Shown here: in pieces, positions 9,039 through 17,500 of the stretch
How the letters are laid out: each line of letters begins with the position of its first letter
Position numbering within the stretch: position 1 is the stretch's first letter
Assembly (NCBI RefSeq): GCF_000317285.1
Contig: NZ_AJLN01000016.1
Location: forward strand, 1 to 41,144
Length of the DNA stretch: 41,144 bases
Direction of reading: 5' to 3'
Source of the DNA: Chlorogloeopsis fritschii PCC 6912
Lineage (GTDB): Bacteria > Cyanobacteriota > Cyanobacteriia > Cyanobacteriales > Nostocaceae
The notes under the pieces: model-generated
The model's database searches: none
What the model saw: the letters and a program-made list of their open reading frames with translations, nothing else
What the model was told of the DNA's origin: nothing
Position numbers and translations under genes: made by a program

Positions 9039-9782
9039 ATGAAAAAATCTAATGTTACAGAAGTATTCCAAGCTTTTAATGAGATAAATTCAGCTTTTGG
9101 CGGTCTGACAGAGTGGTATGCTCGTGGAGTCCAAGAAAGTTCCGGTCTGACTCTCAAACAGCGTGCTTTCATGTCCATTGCTTGCGATGTTTGCGAACAA
9201 ACACTATACGGCCCACTAGAATTCCACATCAAAATGGCCTTAGAAAATGGTGCGACTCGCCAGGACGTGAAAGAAGCAATCTTGCATATGGGAGTATACG
9301 GAGCCTACCCGAAGTGTTTTGAAACAATTGCCAGGCTGAAGGAAATTTACACAGAATTCGACAAAAAGGGTCTGTATCTCACTGGAGATAAGGTTTCGCA
9401 CCCCAAGCCAGAGCATAACTGGATATTAGATACCGATGTCAAAGATGGACTGATAGCATTTGAACCTCAGTATGGCGATCTCTCGTCACGTATGGCAGGT
9501 GAGGTTTGGGGACGTCCTGGTTTGACACCAATGGAACGGGTCTATATTTCTATTTCAGGCGATGTGTGCCAGCAGACATTAAGTGCAGATGGTCCTTTTC
9601 CTTTCCATGCCAACTTGTGCCTCCAAAATGGGATGACACAAAAGCAGGTACGCGAGATGATCATGTACCTAACGGTTGATGTTGGCTTCTTAAGAGTCTG
9701 GAATGCACTCGAAGCACTCAATGCACATTTTACCAGACTAGATTCTCAAATCGCAGAACCACTTGCAGGTTCACGTAAATAA
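9039..9782 (+). CDS. Carboxymuconolactone-decarboxylase-family protein with two CMD domains
   Basis: About 247 residues containing two CMD repeats. The first (about 20-100) has LTEWYARGVQESSGLTLKQRAF followed by ACDVCEQTLYGPLEFHIKMALENGATRQDVKEAI and a YGAYPK motif. The second (about 140-230) has RPGLTPMERVYISISGDVCQQ and FHANLCLQNGMTQKQVREM. This tandem arrangement resembles gamma-CMD-type proteins, some of which act on protocatechuate-pathway lactones, while others are AhpD-like peroxidase partners. Each repeat has one conserved Cys (ACDVC, GDVC) rather than a clear CxxC. An upstream GTG (9036) is possible, but AGAGG fits ATG 9039. It is tightly linked to the NTF2-like gene and 51 bp before the amidohydrolase. 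Confidence 0.85.
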   Translation: MKKSNVTEVFQAFNEINSAFGGLTEWYARGVQESSGLTLKQRAFMSIACDVCEQTLYGPLEFHIKMALENGATRQDVKEAILHMGVYGAYPKCFETIARLKEIYTEFDKKGLYLTGDKVSHPKPEHNWILDTDVKDGLIAFEPQYGDLSSRMAGEVWGRPGLTPMERVYISISGDVCQQTLSADGPFPFHANLCLQNGMTQKQVREMIMYLTVDVGFLRVWNALEALNAHFTRLDSQIAEPLAGSRK

Positions 9783-9833
9783 CAATTTGTCGTTATTTGC
9801 AAGTTACATTCTTAGCTCACAAGTTATATTACG

Positions 9834-10961
9834 ATGATTGAGAACAATTTTGTAATTGATGCAGCGGTACACGCTTTTGACTTCTCAAACGAGAACAGAG
9901 TCAGAAGCTATCCTCCAGATAAGTTTCAGGATGTACAAAATTTTTGGCATCAGGTTATCCATGCATCATTAGAATCTCTAGAACCTGGTTATTTGCTGGG
10001 TTTTGAAGAGTTTACAAAGCGTTGGCAAGCGGAGGATCTTGCTCATGCCTTGTTTGTCGAATCCGATTTGGACATGGTGGTCGCCCACAGTGTTCAGATC
10101 TCGGCGGTTCTCCAGAATGGACCTAGCCCTTGGGATACTCATGTTGAACTGAAGCGTTTAGCTCCTGACCGCGTACTACTCTATGCAGAGGTAGATACCT
10201 TCGCAGAAGACAAAAATGCACTTTTTGACCACATGGAAAAACGAGTGAGCCAGGGAGCGGTTGGCTTTAAGTTCTATCCTTCCAATGGTATGTTTGACAT
10301 CAAGTCAAACAAGATGGTCTCGATGTTTTATGACGATCCAGAAAATGCATATAAGCTCTTTGAAAAAGCTCGTGAATTGGGAGTCAAACATGTAGCCTTT
10401 CACAAAGCACAACCTGTAGGACCTGGACCTTCAGACGTGGTCAACGTCCAAGACATTTCAACTGCGGCAGCAGTGTTTCCTGACATGACATTTGAAGTTG
10501 TGCATACCGGCTGGGCTTTTTTAGAGGATTCAGCACTACAAATGCAGATGCATCCCAACGTCTACGCCAATCTAGAATCCACGATGGGTTTAGTTGTACG
10601 CCAGCCTCGCCGATTTGCCCACATTATCGGGAAATTGCTACAGTATGGCAAGCCAGAGCAGTTACTTTTTAGCTCTGGATGCGTGTTAAATCATCCCGAT
10701 CCAATTATCAAGGCATTTATAGCCTTTGAGATGCCTGAGGATCTACGTGAAGGATATGAATATCCGGAGTTAACACTGGAAATTAAAAGGAAAATCCTCG
10801 GTGAAAACATGGCACGGATTCACGGTATAGACATTGAGCAGATCAAAAACCGAATTAAAAATGATAGATGGAGTCGCCTGAAAGCTAAGGGTAAAGCGGA
10901 ACCGTGGAGTTCACATCGTGCCCGCATAGGAAGTGTCAATAAAATTGCGAGTAGAAGATGA
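9834..10961 (+). CDS. Amidohydrolase-2 (COG2159) family protein, TIM-barrel metal enzyme or decarboxylase
   Basis: A 375-residue protein of the amidohydrolase-related group that includes ACMSD and gamma-resorcylate decarboxylase. The N-terminal metal site is DAAVHAFD with His13 and Phe15, a variant of HxH. Later barrel motifs are GAVGFKFYPSNG (Lys146), GVKHVAFHKAQP (His186/His190) and EVVHTGW (His224). Where the family usually has LLFGSDxP, this protein has LLFSSGCVLNHPDP, so the last metal-ligand aspartate may be replaced or shifted. A hydrolytic or decarboxylating step on an aromatic or ring-opened acid is likely. It is third in the NTF2-CMD-amidohydrolase set. Confidence 0.85.
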   Translation: MIENNFVIDAAVHAFDFSNENRVRSYPPDKFQDVQNFWHQVIHASLESLEPGYLLGFEEFTKRWQAEDLAHALFVESDLDMVVAHSVQISAVLQNGPSPWDTHVELKRLAPDRVLLYAEVDTFAEDKNALFDHMEKRVSQGAVGFKFYPSNGMFDIKSNKMVSMFYDDPENAYKLFEKARELGVKHVAFHKAQPVGPGPSDVVNVQDISTAAAVFPDMTFEVVHTGWAFLEDSALQMQMHPNVYANLESTMGLVVRQPRRFAHIIGKLLQYGKPEQLLFSSGCVLNHPDPIIKAFIAFEMPEDLREGYEYPELTLEIKRKILGENMARIHGIDIEQIKNRIKNDRWSRLKAKGKAEPWSSHRARIGSVNKIASRR

Positions 10962-11006
10962 TTTTCCGGTCAACGGTATCTTGGGTGGCTGATGTCTTAA
11001 GCCTAT

Positions 11007-11031
11007 ATTCCGCAGGTAAGCGAGGAGATTA
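11007..11031. repeat. 25-bp repeat, copy A (see 36222-36246)
   Basis: A 25-bp sequence beginning ATTCCGCAGGTAAGCG and ending AGGAGATTA is identical to 36222-36246. The second copy lies 17 bp before the IS1634-type transposase relic, so this is probably a solo IS end or a dispersed cyanobacterial repeat. It sits just after the amidohydrolase stop. Confidence 0.7.
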
Positions 11032-11374
11032 GTAGTGCATTAAAGAAGTGTCATGCCAAGCCCAAGGAGCGATCGCTAACCCTATTCTTATAGCAGCAGT
11101 TTTCCTTGCGGCTATGAACCCAAATTCAGTTGAAAGAAGTGTTGGGCTTGGCTCAAAAGTCGTATTCGCAAGACTGTATCTCACTTCCCTTGCTTGCGGC
11201 AGGCAATAGACTTTATTCTAAAACATGCTGTGTCCTAATACTACTGGCGATAGCTATAAAACAAACAGCAGTCTCAGCGATGGAAACTAGTAGAGCGACA
11301 AGGTTGATTTGATGGATAAAATTTAAAGCTTTTTCTCCTTGTCTCCCTTGTCCTTCTTTTCCCATCTGAATCCA

Positions 11375-11415
11375 TCAATTCAAAGTTGATAGACTAGTTG
11401 TCAACTTTGAATTGA
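11375..11415. repeat. Perfect 15-bp inverted repeat at IS630 end
   Basis: TCAATTCAAAGTTGA (11375-11389) and TCAACTTTGAATTGA (11401-11415) are perfect inverted repeats separated by 11 bp. The right arm is the end of the IS630 relic. The left arm looks like a second, oppositely oriented end of the same type abutting a shared CTAG/TA target. As RNA it would also form a strong hairpin. Confidence 0.75.
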
Positions 11416-11888
11416 GGGATTAAAAAAACACGTTAATCTATAAAGACTGGATGTGGTGCTGTGTGTGATGCCCAAGAAAAAATACTTTGTTGACCTAACC
11501 TTAGAACAGAGAGAATACGCACGAAAAACTCACAACTAAAGGTAAAGAAAATGCCTACAAAATCAACCTTGCGCGTGTATTACTGAAAGCTGACATCAAT
11601 CAAGAAGGGGGAAGTTGGACAGATGGAGCGATCGCAAAAGCATTAGATATTAGTGTTACAACGATTGAACGGCTAAAACGGCGATTTGTGGAGTCTGGTT
11701 TAGAAGCGACAATCAACCGTAAACCCCAACCGGAGAGCAATCCACACAACTTTAATCACAGAAGTTACTGCTTGGGTGACACAGAGAAATCAAGGCTCGC
11801 GGACTGTTGACTAGCAGTTTTACACAGCAGATGCACGGATTAAACTTAAGCGCCTTAATCCCTCAATTCAAACTTGACAAAGTACTAG
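11394..11888 (+). mobile_element. IS630-family relic with terminal inverted repeats
   Basis: The ends are 26-bp inverted repeats, TTGTCAACTTTGAATTGAGG... on the left and its complement on the right (about 11855-11880), differing at one base, each next to CTAG. IS630/Tc1-type elements target TA. Inside, from about 11469, the frame reads MPKKKYFVDLTLEQRE, then after a frameshift LLKADINQEGGSWTDGAIAK and ALDISVTTIERLKRRFVESG, the N-terminal helix-turn-helix of IS630-type transposases. The DDE catalytic part is deleted, leaving a MITE-like 0.5-kb element. It separates the amidohydrolase from the DUF59 gene. Confidence 0.85.
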
Positions 11889-11907
11889 TGAGTAGAGAAG
11901 TTAAAGC

Positions 11908-12303
11908 ATGAACAATTCACTCAAAACTAAAGAAGATGTAATTGCTTTGGTTCAAACTAAGATGAATGAGGTTTACGACCCCTGTGGGCTGGCTCGGGGT
12001 CTCTCAATTGGAATGGTAGATATGGGGCTTATTTGCAGTATCGATGTTGAACCTGTAGACAATACTTGGAAAGTGTTTTTACGGATTCGTTTTACCTCTG
12101 CAGGATGTGAATACTTCCCCTATTTTGAGAGGGAAATCCGTGAGCGACTAGAAGTATATCAGCAAATTGAAAGTATCAGCTTAGAATGGGATAAGAACAT
12201 GGATTGGACTCCTGAGAATTTGAGCGAGGTGGCTAAATCAAAGTTGGAGGAACATAATGAAAAGCTTCTGTCAGCTGCGTTGCAAAGACAGCAGTTGAGA
12301 TAA
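11908..12303 (+). CDS. DUF59 / MIP18-family (PaaD-like) protein
   Basis: A 131-residue protein with the DUF59 core: VIALVQTKMNEVYDPCG, GMVDMGLICSIDVE, VFLRIRFTSAGCEYFPYF, then SISLEWDKNMDWTPENLSE, matching the family pattern of YDPE...VDLGL...TTPGCP...WDPPWTPxxMS. Family members help assemble or insert iron-sulfur clusters, and the PaaD branch serves aromatic oxygenases. The conserved Cys of TPGCP is retained (SAGC). It lies beyond the IS630 relic on the same strand as the NTF2-CMD-amidohydrolase genes and was probably once contiguous with them. AGAGAAG upstream is a weak ribosome-binding site. Partner enzyme unknown. Confidence 0.75.
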   Translation: MNNSLKTKEDVIALVQTKMNEVYDPCGLARGLSIGMVDMGLICSIDVEPVDNTWKVFLRIRFTSAGCEYFPYFEREIRERLEVYQQIESISLEWDKNMDWTPENLSEVAKSKLEEHNEKLLSAALQRQQLR

Positions 12304-12543
12304 AACCTTAAATTTCACATCGAGGCTGGGAAGTTCCTTCAACTATTAATATAACTCTTTCCAAAAGAGGCTCTCTGTTCTAGCAACCAGGTCTTTCATC
12401 TTTATTGGTTCAGTGCCACATACTAATTGGCTGAATGGTGTTATGAAGAGTACAAGCAAGGCTTTATCTCTTTTGGATGTTATCAACCAAGTTCCGCCCC
12501 TTGTAGATAGCGATCGCATCCTGATTCAGCCATGTTTTTACAT

Positions 12544-12666
12544 ACATTTTGCCTCTTTTGTCAATCCGTAAGTCCTAGTGATTAGCGATCATTTAATTGA
12601 AAAATCTTATCTTCTTTTTGCTCTTTGCTCCACATTTTGTCTATTTTGTCAATGCGTAAGTTCTAT
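12544..12666. repeat. Imperfect 35-bp direct repeats upstream of the RHH gene
   Basis: Two copies (12544-12578 and 12632-12666), about 30/35 identical, share ACATTTTG, TTTTGTCAAT and CGTAAG and lie 88 bp apart. They end 26 bp before the reading frame of the ribbon-helix-helix protein. Such proteins often bind direct repeats in their own promoters. The CGTAAGT core also occurs in dispersed cyanobacterial repeats, for example inverted near 13109. Confidence 0.55.
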
Positions 12667-12691
12667 TATGGTCAGGCGAGTAGCCTAACAA

Positions 12692-13078
12692 TTGAGACTC
12701 TTCGTACATCCTCTAAGCTTGTGTGGCATTGTGGTCGATAGAAACACTGAGCAATATGTCGTTGTTAAGGGAGCTGTGCCGAGATATCTCAAGCTTCAAT
12801 TCAAGGTTCTTTGCATTCAAAGAAAATTGCAGATGAGTTCGGTTCTAGAGGATCTGATCGGTAAATGGATACAAGCAGGTGGACCTTTTCCTGAATACCT
12901 TGTCAATTGGTCTAGCTCTAACCAAGATAATGAGAATGTAAAGGGATATATCCCAGAATCTCTAAAGCTTCAGTTCAAAGCCCTCTGCGCACAAAAGCGA
13001 GTCACAATGTGTTCTGTTCTATATCACCTTATCGATGAATGGGTGCGGACGGGTGGTTCTACTTCTGAATCCCCGTAG
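12692..13078 (+). CDS. Tandem ribbon-helix-helix (RHH)-like DNA-binding protein
   Basis: Up to 128 residues built of two homologous copies of about 42 residues. Copy 1 (about 22-65) contains VKGAVPRYLKLQFKVLC and LQMSSVLEDLIGKWIQAGG. Copy 2 (about 82-125) contains VKGYIPESLKLQFKALC and VTMCSVLYHLIDEWVRTGG. The strand-helix-helix pattern (VKxxIPxxLKxxFKxLC...M(S/C)SVLxxLI) fits CopG/Arc/ParG-like RHH domains, which normally dimerise; two in one chain would give a covalent pseudo-dimer. The start is uncertain: TTG 12692 or GTG 12731. No toxin gene is adjacent. A decayed relative is at 38056-38310. Autoregulation through the upstream repeats is my inference. Confidence 0.65.
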   Translation: MRLFVHPLSLCGIVVDRNTEQYVVVKGAVPRYLKLQFKVLCIQRKLQMSSVLEDLIGKWIQAGGPFPEYLVNWSSSNQDNENVKGYIPESLKLQFKALCAQKRVTMCSVLYHLIDEWVRTGGSTSESP

Positions 13079-13137
13079 TTTTGAAAGATTAATTTTATCA
13101 ACTTTTATAACTTACGCAAAGCCCCACTTTTTAATGG

Positions 13138-13751
13138 TAGGGCTGTTTCATTCTCTAAAAGGCGTAAAATGACAAGCGTTGAGGGATGAGAAACAATGGC
13201 TGCAAATTTGATTGAACAACTGCAGCAAGTTAAAGACTTTAGAACAAAAGATGGGCAAAGACATCCAACGAACTCGAAATCGAGTCACAACAAGTACTGT
13301 ACAAATTTTCAATGATTTAACTGGTATCAGTCAACAATGGATTGGCTTGAAGTCGTTAATCAAAGTTGAAAGAATTGGTACTCCTGCAGGCAAACCATAT
13401 CACTAAGTTTCTTACTACATTACTGGTGGCGTGCTTTCAGCAGTTGATTTTGCCCAAAGAATTCGCAGACATTGGGCGATTGAGAAGTCTGCATTGGGTT
13501 AAGGATATGGTTTTTGATGAGGATCGTTTGACTATACGCATGGGGAGCATTCCTGCCAATCTATCGATTGTGCGAGTGTTAGCGAAGCTCCTCCGTTCGC
13601 CGTTGGGCAAAGCCCTTCTCGCAGAGTAGGGTAGGAGACTTGCCCTCAATGTTCTGTGCCAAAATGATTATTCTTGCATCACGTGTGCCCACAGATTTCT
13701 CTTGCTTTGATATTGACAAAATCTTCTCCTTTGTGGAATGAAACAGCCCTA
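13138..13751 (+). mobile_element. ISAs1-family relic with terminal inverted repeats
   Basis: Perfect 16-bp inverted repeats TAGGGCTGTTTCATTC (13138-13153) and its complement (13736-13751), extending a little further inward with mismatches, bound a 0.6-kb element. Inside, from about 13197, come MAANLIEQLQQVKDFRTKDG, the start of DDE_Tnp_1-associated transposases, and near 13450-13600 fragments such as RRHWA, HWVKDMVFDEDRLTIRMG and PANLSIVRVLAKLL, the C-terminal motif of ISAs1 transposases. The catalytic middle is deleted and frames are broken, so it cannot transpose by itself. Confidence 0.85.
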
Positions 13752-14526
13752 CACTTTTTAAGGAGGATTGGGGGGATTTGCAACGTCTGAAACATATGAT
13801 TTTCTGTAAATGGTGCCTAAGTTCTATCTGAACAACGCTGTATACTTCGGTAAAAAGTTAAAGCACCGTTGTTTCATATACAAAGTGCTAGGAAAAACAG
13901 CAGAACATTTTGGAGTCTGCTTGCACACTCTTCAGCGTTGGAAAGACCAAGACACGATAACTGCAATTATCGCTGGCTGAAATAAAGAAAATTCGTTCTT
14001 TTTTCTAAAACTGATTTAAGAGCGATAGAACGCCTTTAGAATAAAGACATAGATTTTTATGTATAATCTATTACTCGTAACCAACCGCCTTGCCTGCACT
14101 CTGTTTAAAAATTCTCTGGTTACTCACATTCCTAAAAATTTTTATAGTTTTTATAGTTTTATTATATAGTTTAAGGTATCTAAGTCCCTAGAGACTTTTG
14201 ATAATATACCATCAGGTCTAGTTGTGTTGTATCTATGTGGAGGTTGGCAATTTTAGAGAAAAGTCAAATTTTCTTTTATACTCCATAAACTTCTAAACTC
14301 TGCCTTAACCTGTCAATATTGTTCGTAGTAAGTACTGGCAGTTCCAAGCCACTGATGTTACCCATAAAAGCACGGTGCTTAGGAAACGGCAGTCAACTTG
14401 TCATTTAAATAGCTGAGAATTTAGAGGCAGGATTGAGTCTTTTGAGCAAAGGAGAACAAGCAAAGCTGACCTAGCAGAAGAGCAAACATTAGGAAACATA
14501 GTTAACTATTTAACAGGTTTCCAGAT
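13752..14526. other. Intergenic upstream of the STAND gene, with an IS607-like scrap
   Basis: At 13885-13980 a plus-strand frame reads VLGKTAEHFGVCLHTLQRWKDQD then TITAIIAG and stop, which resembles the MerR-like helix-turn-helix at the N-terminus of IS607 serine recombinases. The rest, about 550 bp of AT-rich DNA, shows no gene and presumably carries the promoter of the large NB-ARC/WD40 gene. Confidence 0.45.
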
Positions 14527-17500
14527 ATGAATACACAGAAACAAAGACGTAAGCGCGGTGTTATTCTCAGCCTTGAAGGGTGCCAGAAACTTCGGGATGC
14601 AAGAATTGAGTCAGAAAATAAGGAGAATTTTGGAGAAAGGTATACTCTTGAAGAGTTGAGTGAACGCACTGGATTAGATACAGGCACAATCACGAAAGTA
14701 CTGGCTCGCGAAGAAGGGGTTGACAAACGAACACTTGAGCGTTTTCTCGCAGCATTTAATTTAGAACTAGATAGAAGTTTCTATTCAAACATTACCCAAA
14801 GTCACTTAGATTGGGGAGAAGCGATTGATACCTCCGTTTTTTACGGACGTACAGAAGAACTTGCTACTTTAGAGCAATTGATCCTAAAGGATCGCTGCCG
14901 AGTAGTGTCAATCTTGGGGATGGGGGGAATTGGTAAATCAGCTCTATCAGTAAAGCTTACAGAAAAGATTAAAAATAATTTTGAGTACGTTATCTGGCGA
15001 TCGCTACGAGAAGCTCCGCCAATTCAAGCGATCCTGGCTAACCTGATCCAGTTTTTGTCTGATGAACAGGAAACAGAAGCTAACTTACCAGAAAGCGTAT
15101 GCGACAGAGTGTCGCGACTGATTGATTATTTGCGGCAGTATCGCTGTTTGCTGATACTAGATAATATGGAGTCGATTTTGCGTGGTGGTAGTCGAGCCGG
15201 ACTTTATCGAGAGGGATACGAATGGTATGGGGAGCTGCTCAGACGGGTGGGAGAAACATCTCACTCTAGTTGCTTGGTGTTGACAAGCCGGGAAAAACCG
15301 AAAGAAGTGGCATCACTAGAAGGAAAAACGCTATGGGTACGCTCATTCCCACTAAGTGGTATGAACTCGGTGGATGGGCAGGGAATCTTGAAAGTAAAGG
15401 GGCTATGTGGAGTAGAAGAGGAATGTACAGCAATAGTTGAGCGCTATGCAGGTAATCCATTAGCCCTAAAGATAGTTGCTACGGCTATTCTCGATGTCTT
15501 TAATGGTAATATAAGAGAATTTTTGCATCAGAATACGGCTGTTTTTGGCGATATTCACGATATTTTAGAGCAGCAATTTCAGCGTTTGCCAGATTTAGAA
15601 AAAGATATAATGTATTGGCTGGCAATTAATCGTGAGCCAGTTTCGCTATTAGAGTTGCAAGAAGATTTTGTATCACCAATTCCGTTAAAAAAAATACTAG
15701 AAGCACTGGAGTCTCTGGTAAGGCGATCGCTAATCGAGAAGGCTTCGCCTACGCTAGTTGAAAAAAGCGCAGCACACTTCACATTACAACCTGTAGTGAT
15801 GGAGTATGTGACTGACAGATTAGTAGATCAGGTGTGTTCAGAAATTTTCCTTCAGAAACTTGGTCTTTTCAAGTGTCATGCTCTGATGAAGGCGACAGCG
15901 AAAGACTATGTTAGGGAAACTCAAATTCGCCTCATCCTTAAACCAGTTATAGATGGGCTGCTTGTTCTCTTTGGGGGAAGCCCTAGAAGTGTTGAAAATC
16001 GGCTCACTCAAATTTTAGCCACCCTACGAGAGACATCACCGCTAGAAAAAAGTTATACCGCTGGAAATATTATTAATCTGCTTTGTCATTTGGGAACTGA
16101 TCTCAAGGGCTATAATTTTTCTAATTTGAGTGTTTGGCAGGCAGATTTGCGGAATGTGAAATTGCACGATGTAAATTTCCAAAACGCCAATCTAGCTAAG
16201 TCTGTTTTTGCTGATACCTTTGGTGGCGTTTTGTCAGTAATTTTTAGCCCTGATGGCAAACTTTTGGCTATGGGTGATACCAATGGTGAGATTCGCTTGT
16301 ACCAAGTTTCGGATGGGAAACAACTTCTGTCCTGTAAGGGGCATACCAACTGGGTTGTATCGCTTGCCTTTAGTCCCGATGGCAGAACTCTTGCTAGTAG
16401 TAGTGTTGACTGTATTGTGAAGTTGTGGGATGTCAGCACCGCTCAATGTCTGCAAATCTTGCAAGGACACGATGACGAGGTTTGGTCAGTTGCCTTTAGT
16501 CCAGATGGTAACACACTGGCGAGTGGCAGTGATGATAATACAATAAAGTTATGGAGTGTCTGCACAGGTCAATGTCTCACAACATTCCAAGGGCACACAA
16601 GTTGGGTATGCTCCGTTGTCTTCAGTAAGGATGGGCATATGCTGGCGAGTGGCAGTGATGACCACACAGTTAGGTTGTGGGATATTAACATCGGTGAATG
16701 CCTCAAAGTTTTCCAAGGACACAGTGATGGGATACGGTCAATTGCCGTCAGTCCTGATGGTAAAATGCTGGCGAGTGGTAGTGAAGACCAGACGATAAAG
16801 TTATGGGATGTCAACACTGGTGAATGCCTTAAAACGTTCCAAGGACATTTAAATGAAGTATACTCAGTCACATTTAGGTCACAAGGTGATATTCTAGCTA
16901 GTGGCAGTTTTGACCAGACGGTGAGACTATGGAGCGTTAGCACCGGTGAATGCCTCAAAACTTTCTACGGACATTCCAGTTGGGTATATTCGGTCGCCTT
17001 TAGTCCACAGGGCGAGTTAGTGGCTAGTGGCAGTTGCGATCAGATGGTACGACTGTGGGGTGTTCGTACTGGCGAATGCCTCAAAACGCTTCAGGGATAT
17101 ACTCATCAGGTACTCTCAGTTTCCTTCAGTCCAGATGGGCAGAAGCTAGCAAGTGGCAGTCACGATTCTTTGGTGAGGTTGTGGGATGTCGGTACAGGTC
17201 AATGCTTCAAAACGTTCCAAGGACATGGTGCTGCCATCCAGTCAGTTGCCTTTAGTCCAGATGGTAACACACTAGCGAGTGGCAGTGAAGATCGAACGGT
17301 GAGGTTGTGGGATGTTAATACAGGTCAAGTCTTGCAGACTTTCCAGGGACATGATGCTGCGATTCGGTCAGTTGCCTTTAGTCCAGATGGGCAGAAGCTA
17401 GCAAGTGGCAGTGAAGACCAAACAGTTAGGATATGGGATGTCAACACGGGTCAAACTTTAAGAACTTGCCAGGGACATATAGCTCAGGTCTGGTCAGTTG

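Noticed and set aside
11375-11415. Intrinsic terminator for the amidohydrolase transcript
   Set aside because: The hairpin is explained by IS630 ends and lies 400 bp after the stop, without a T-run.
12544-12666. CRISPR repeats
   Set aside because: Only two imperfect copies with unequal context and no further units; no cas genes in the window.
16110-16958. Minus-strand frames within the WD40 region
   Set aside because: Produced by the repeat structure of the STAND gene read backwards.
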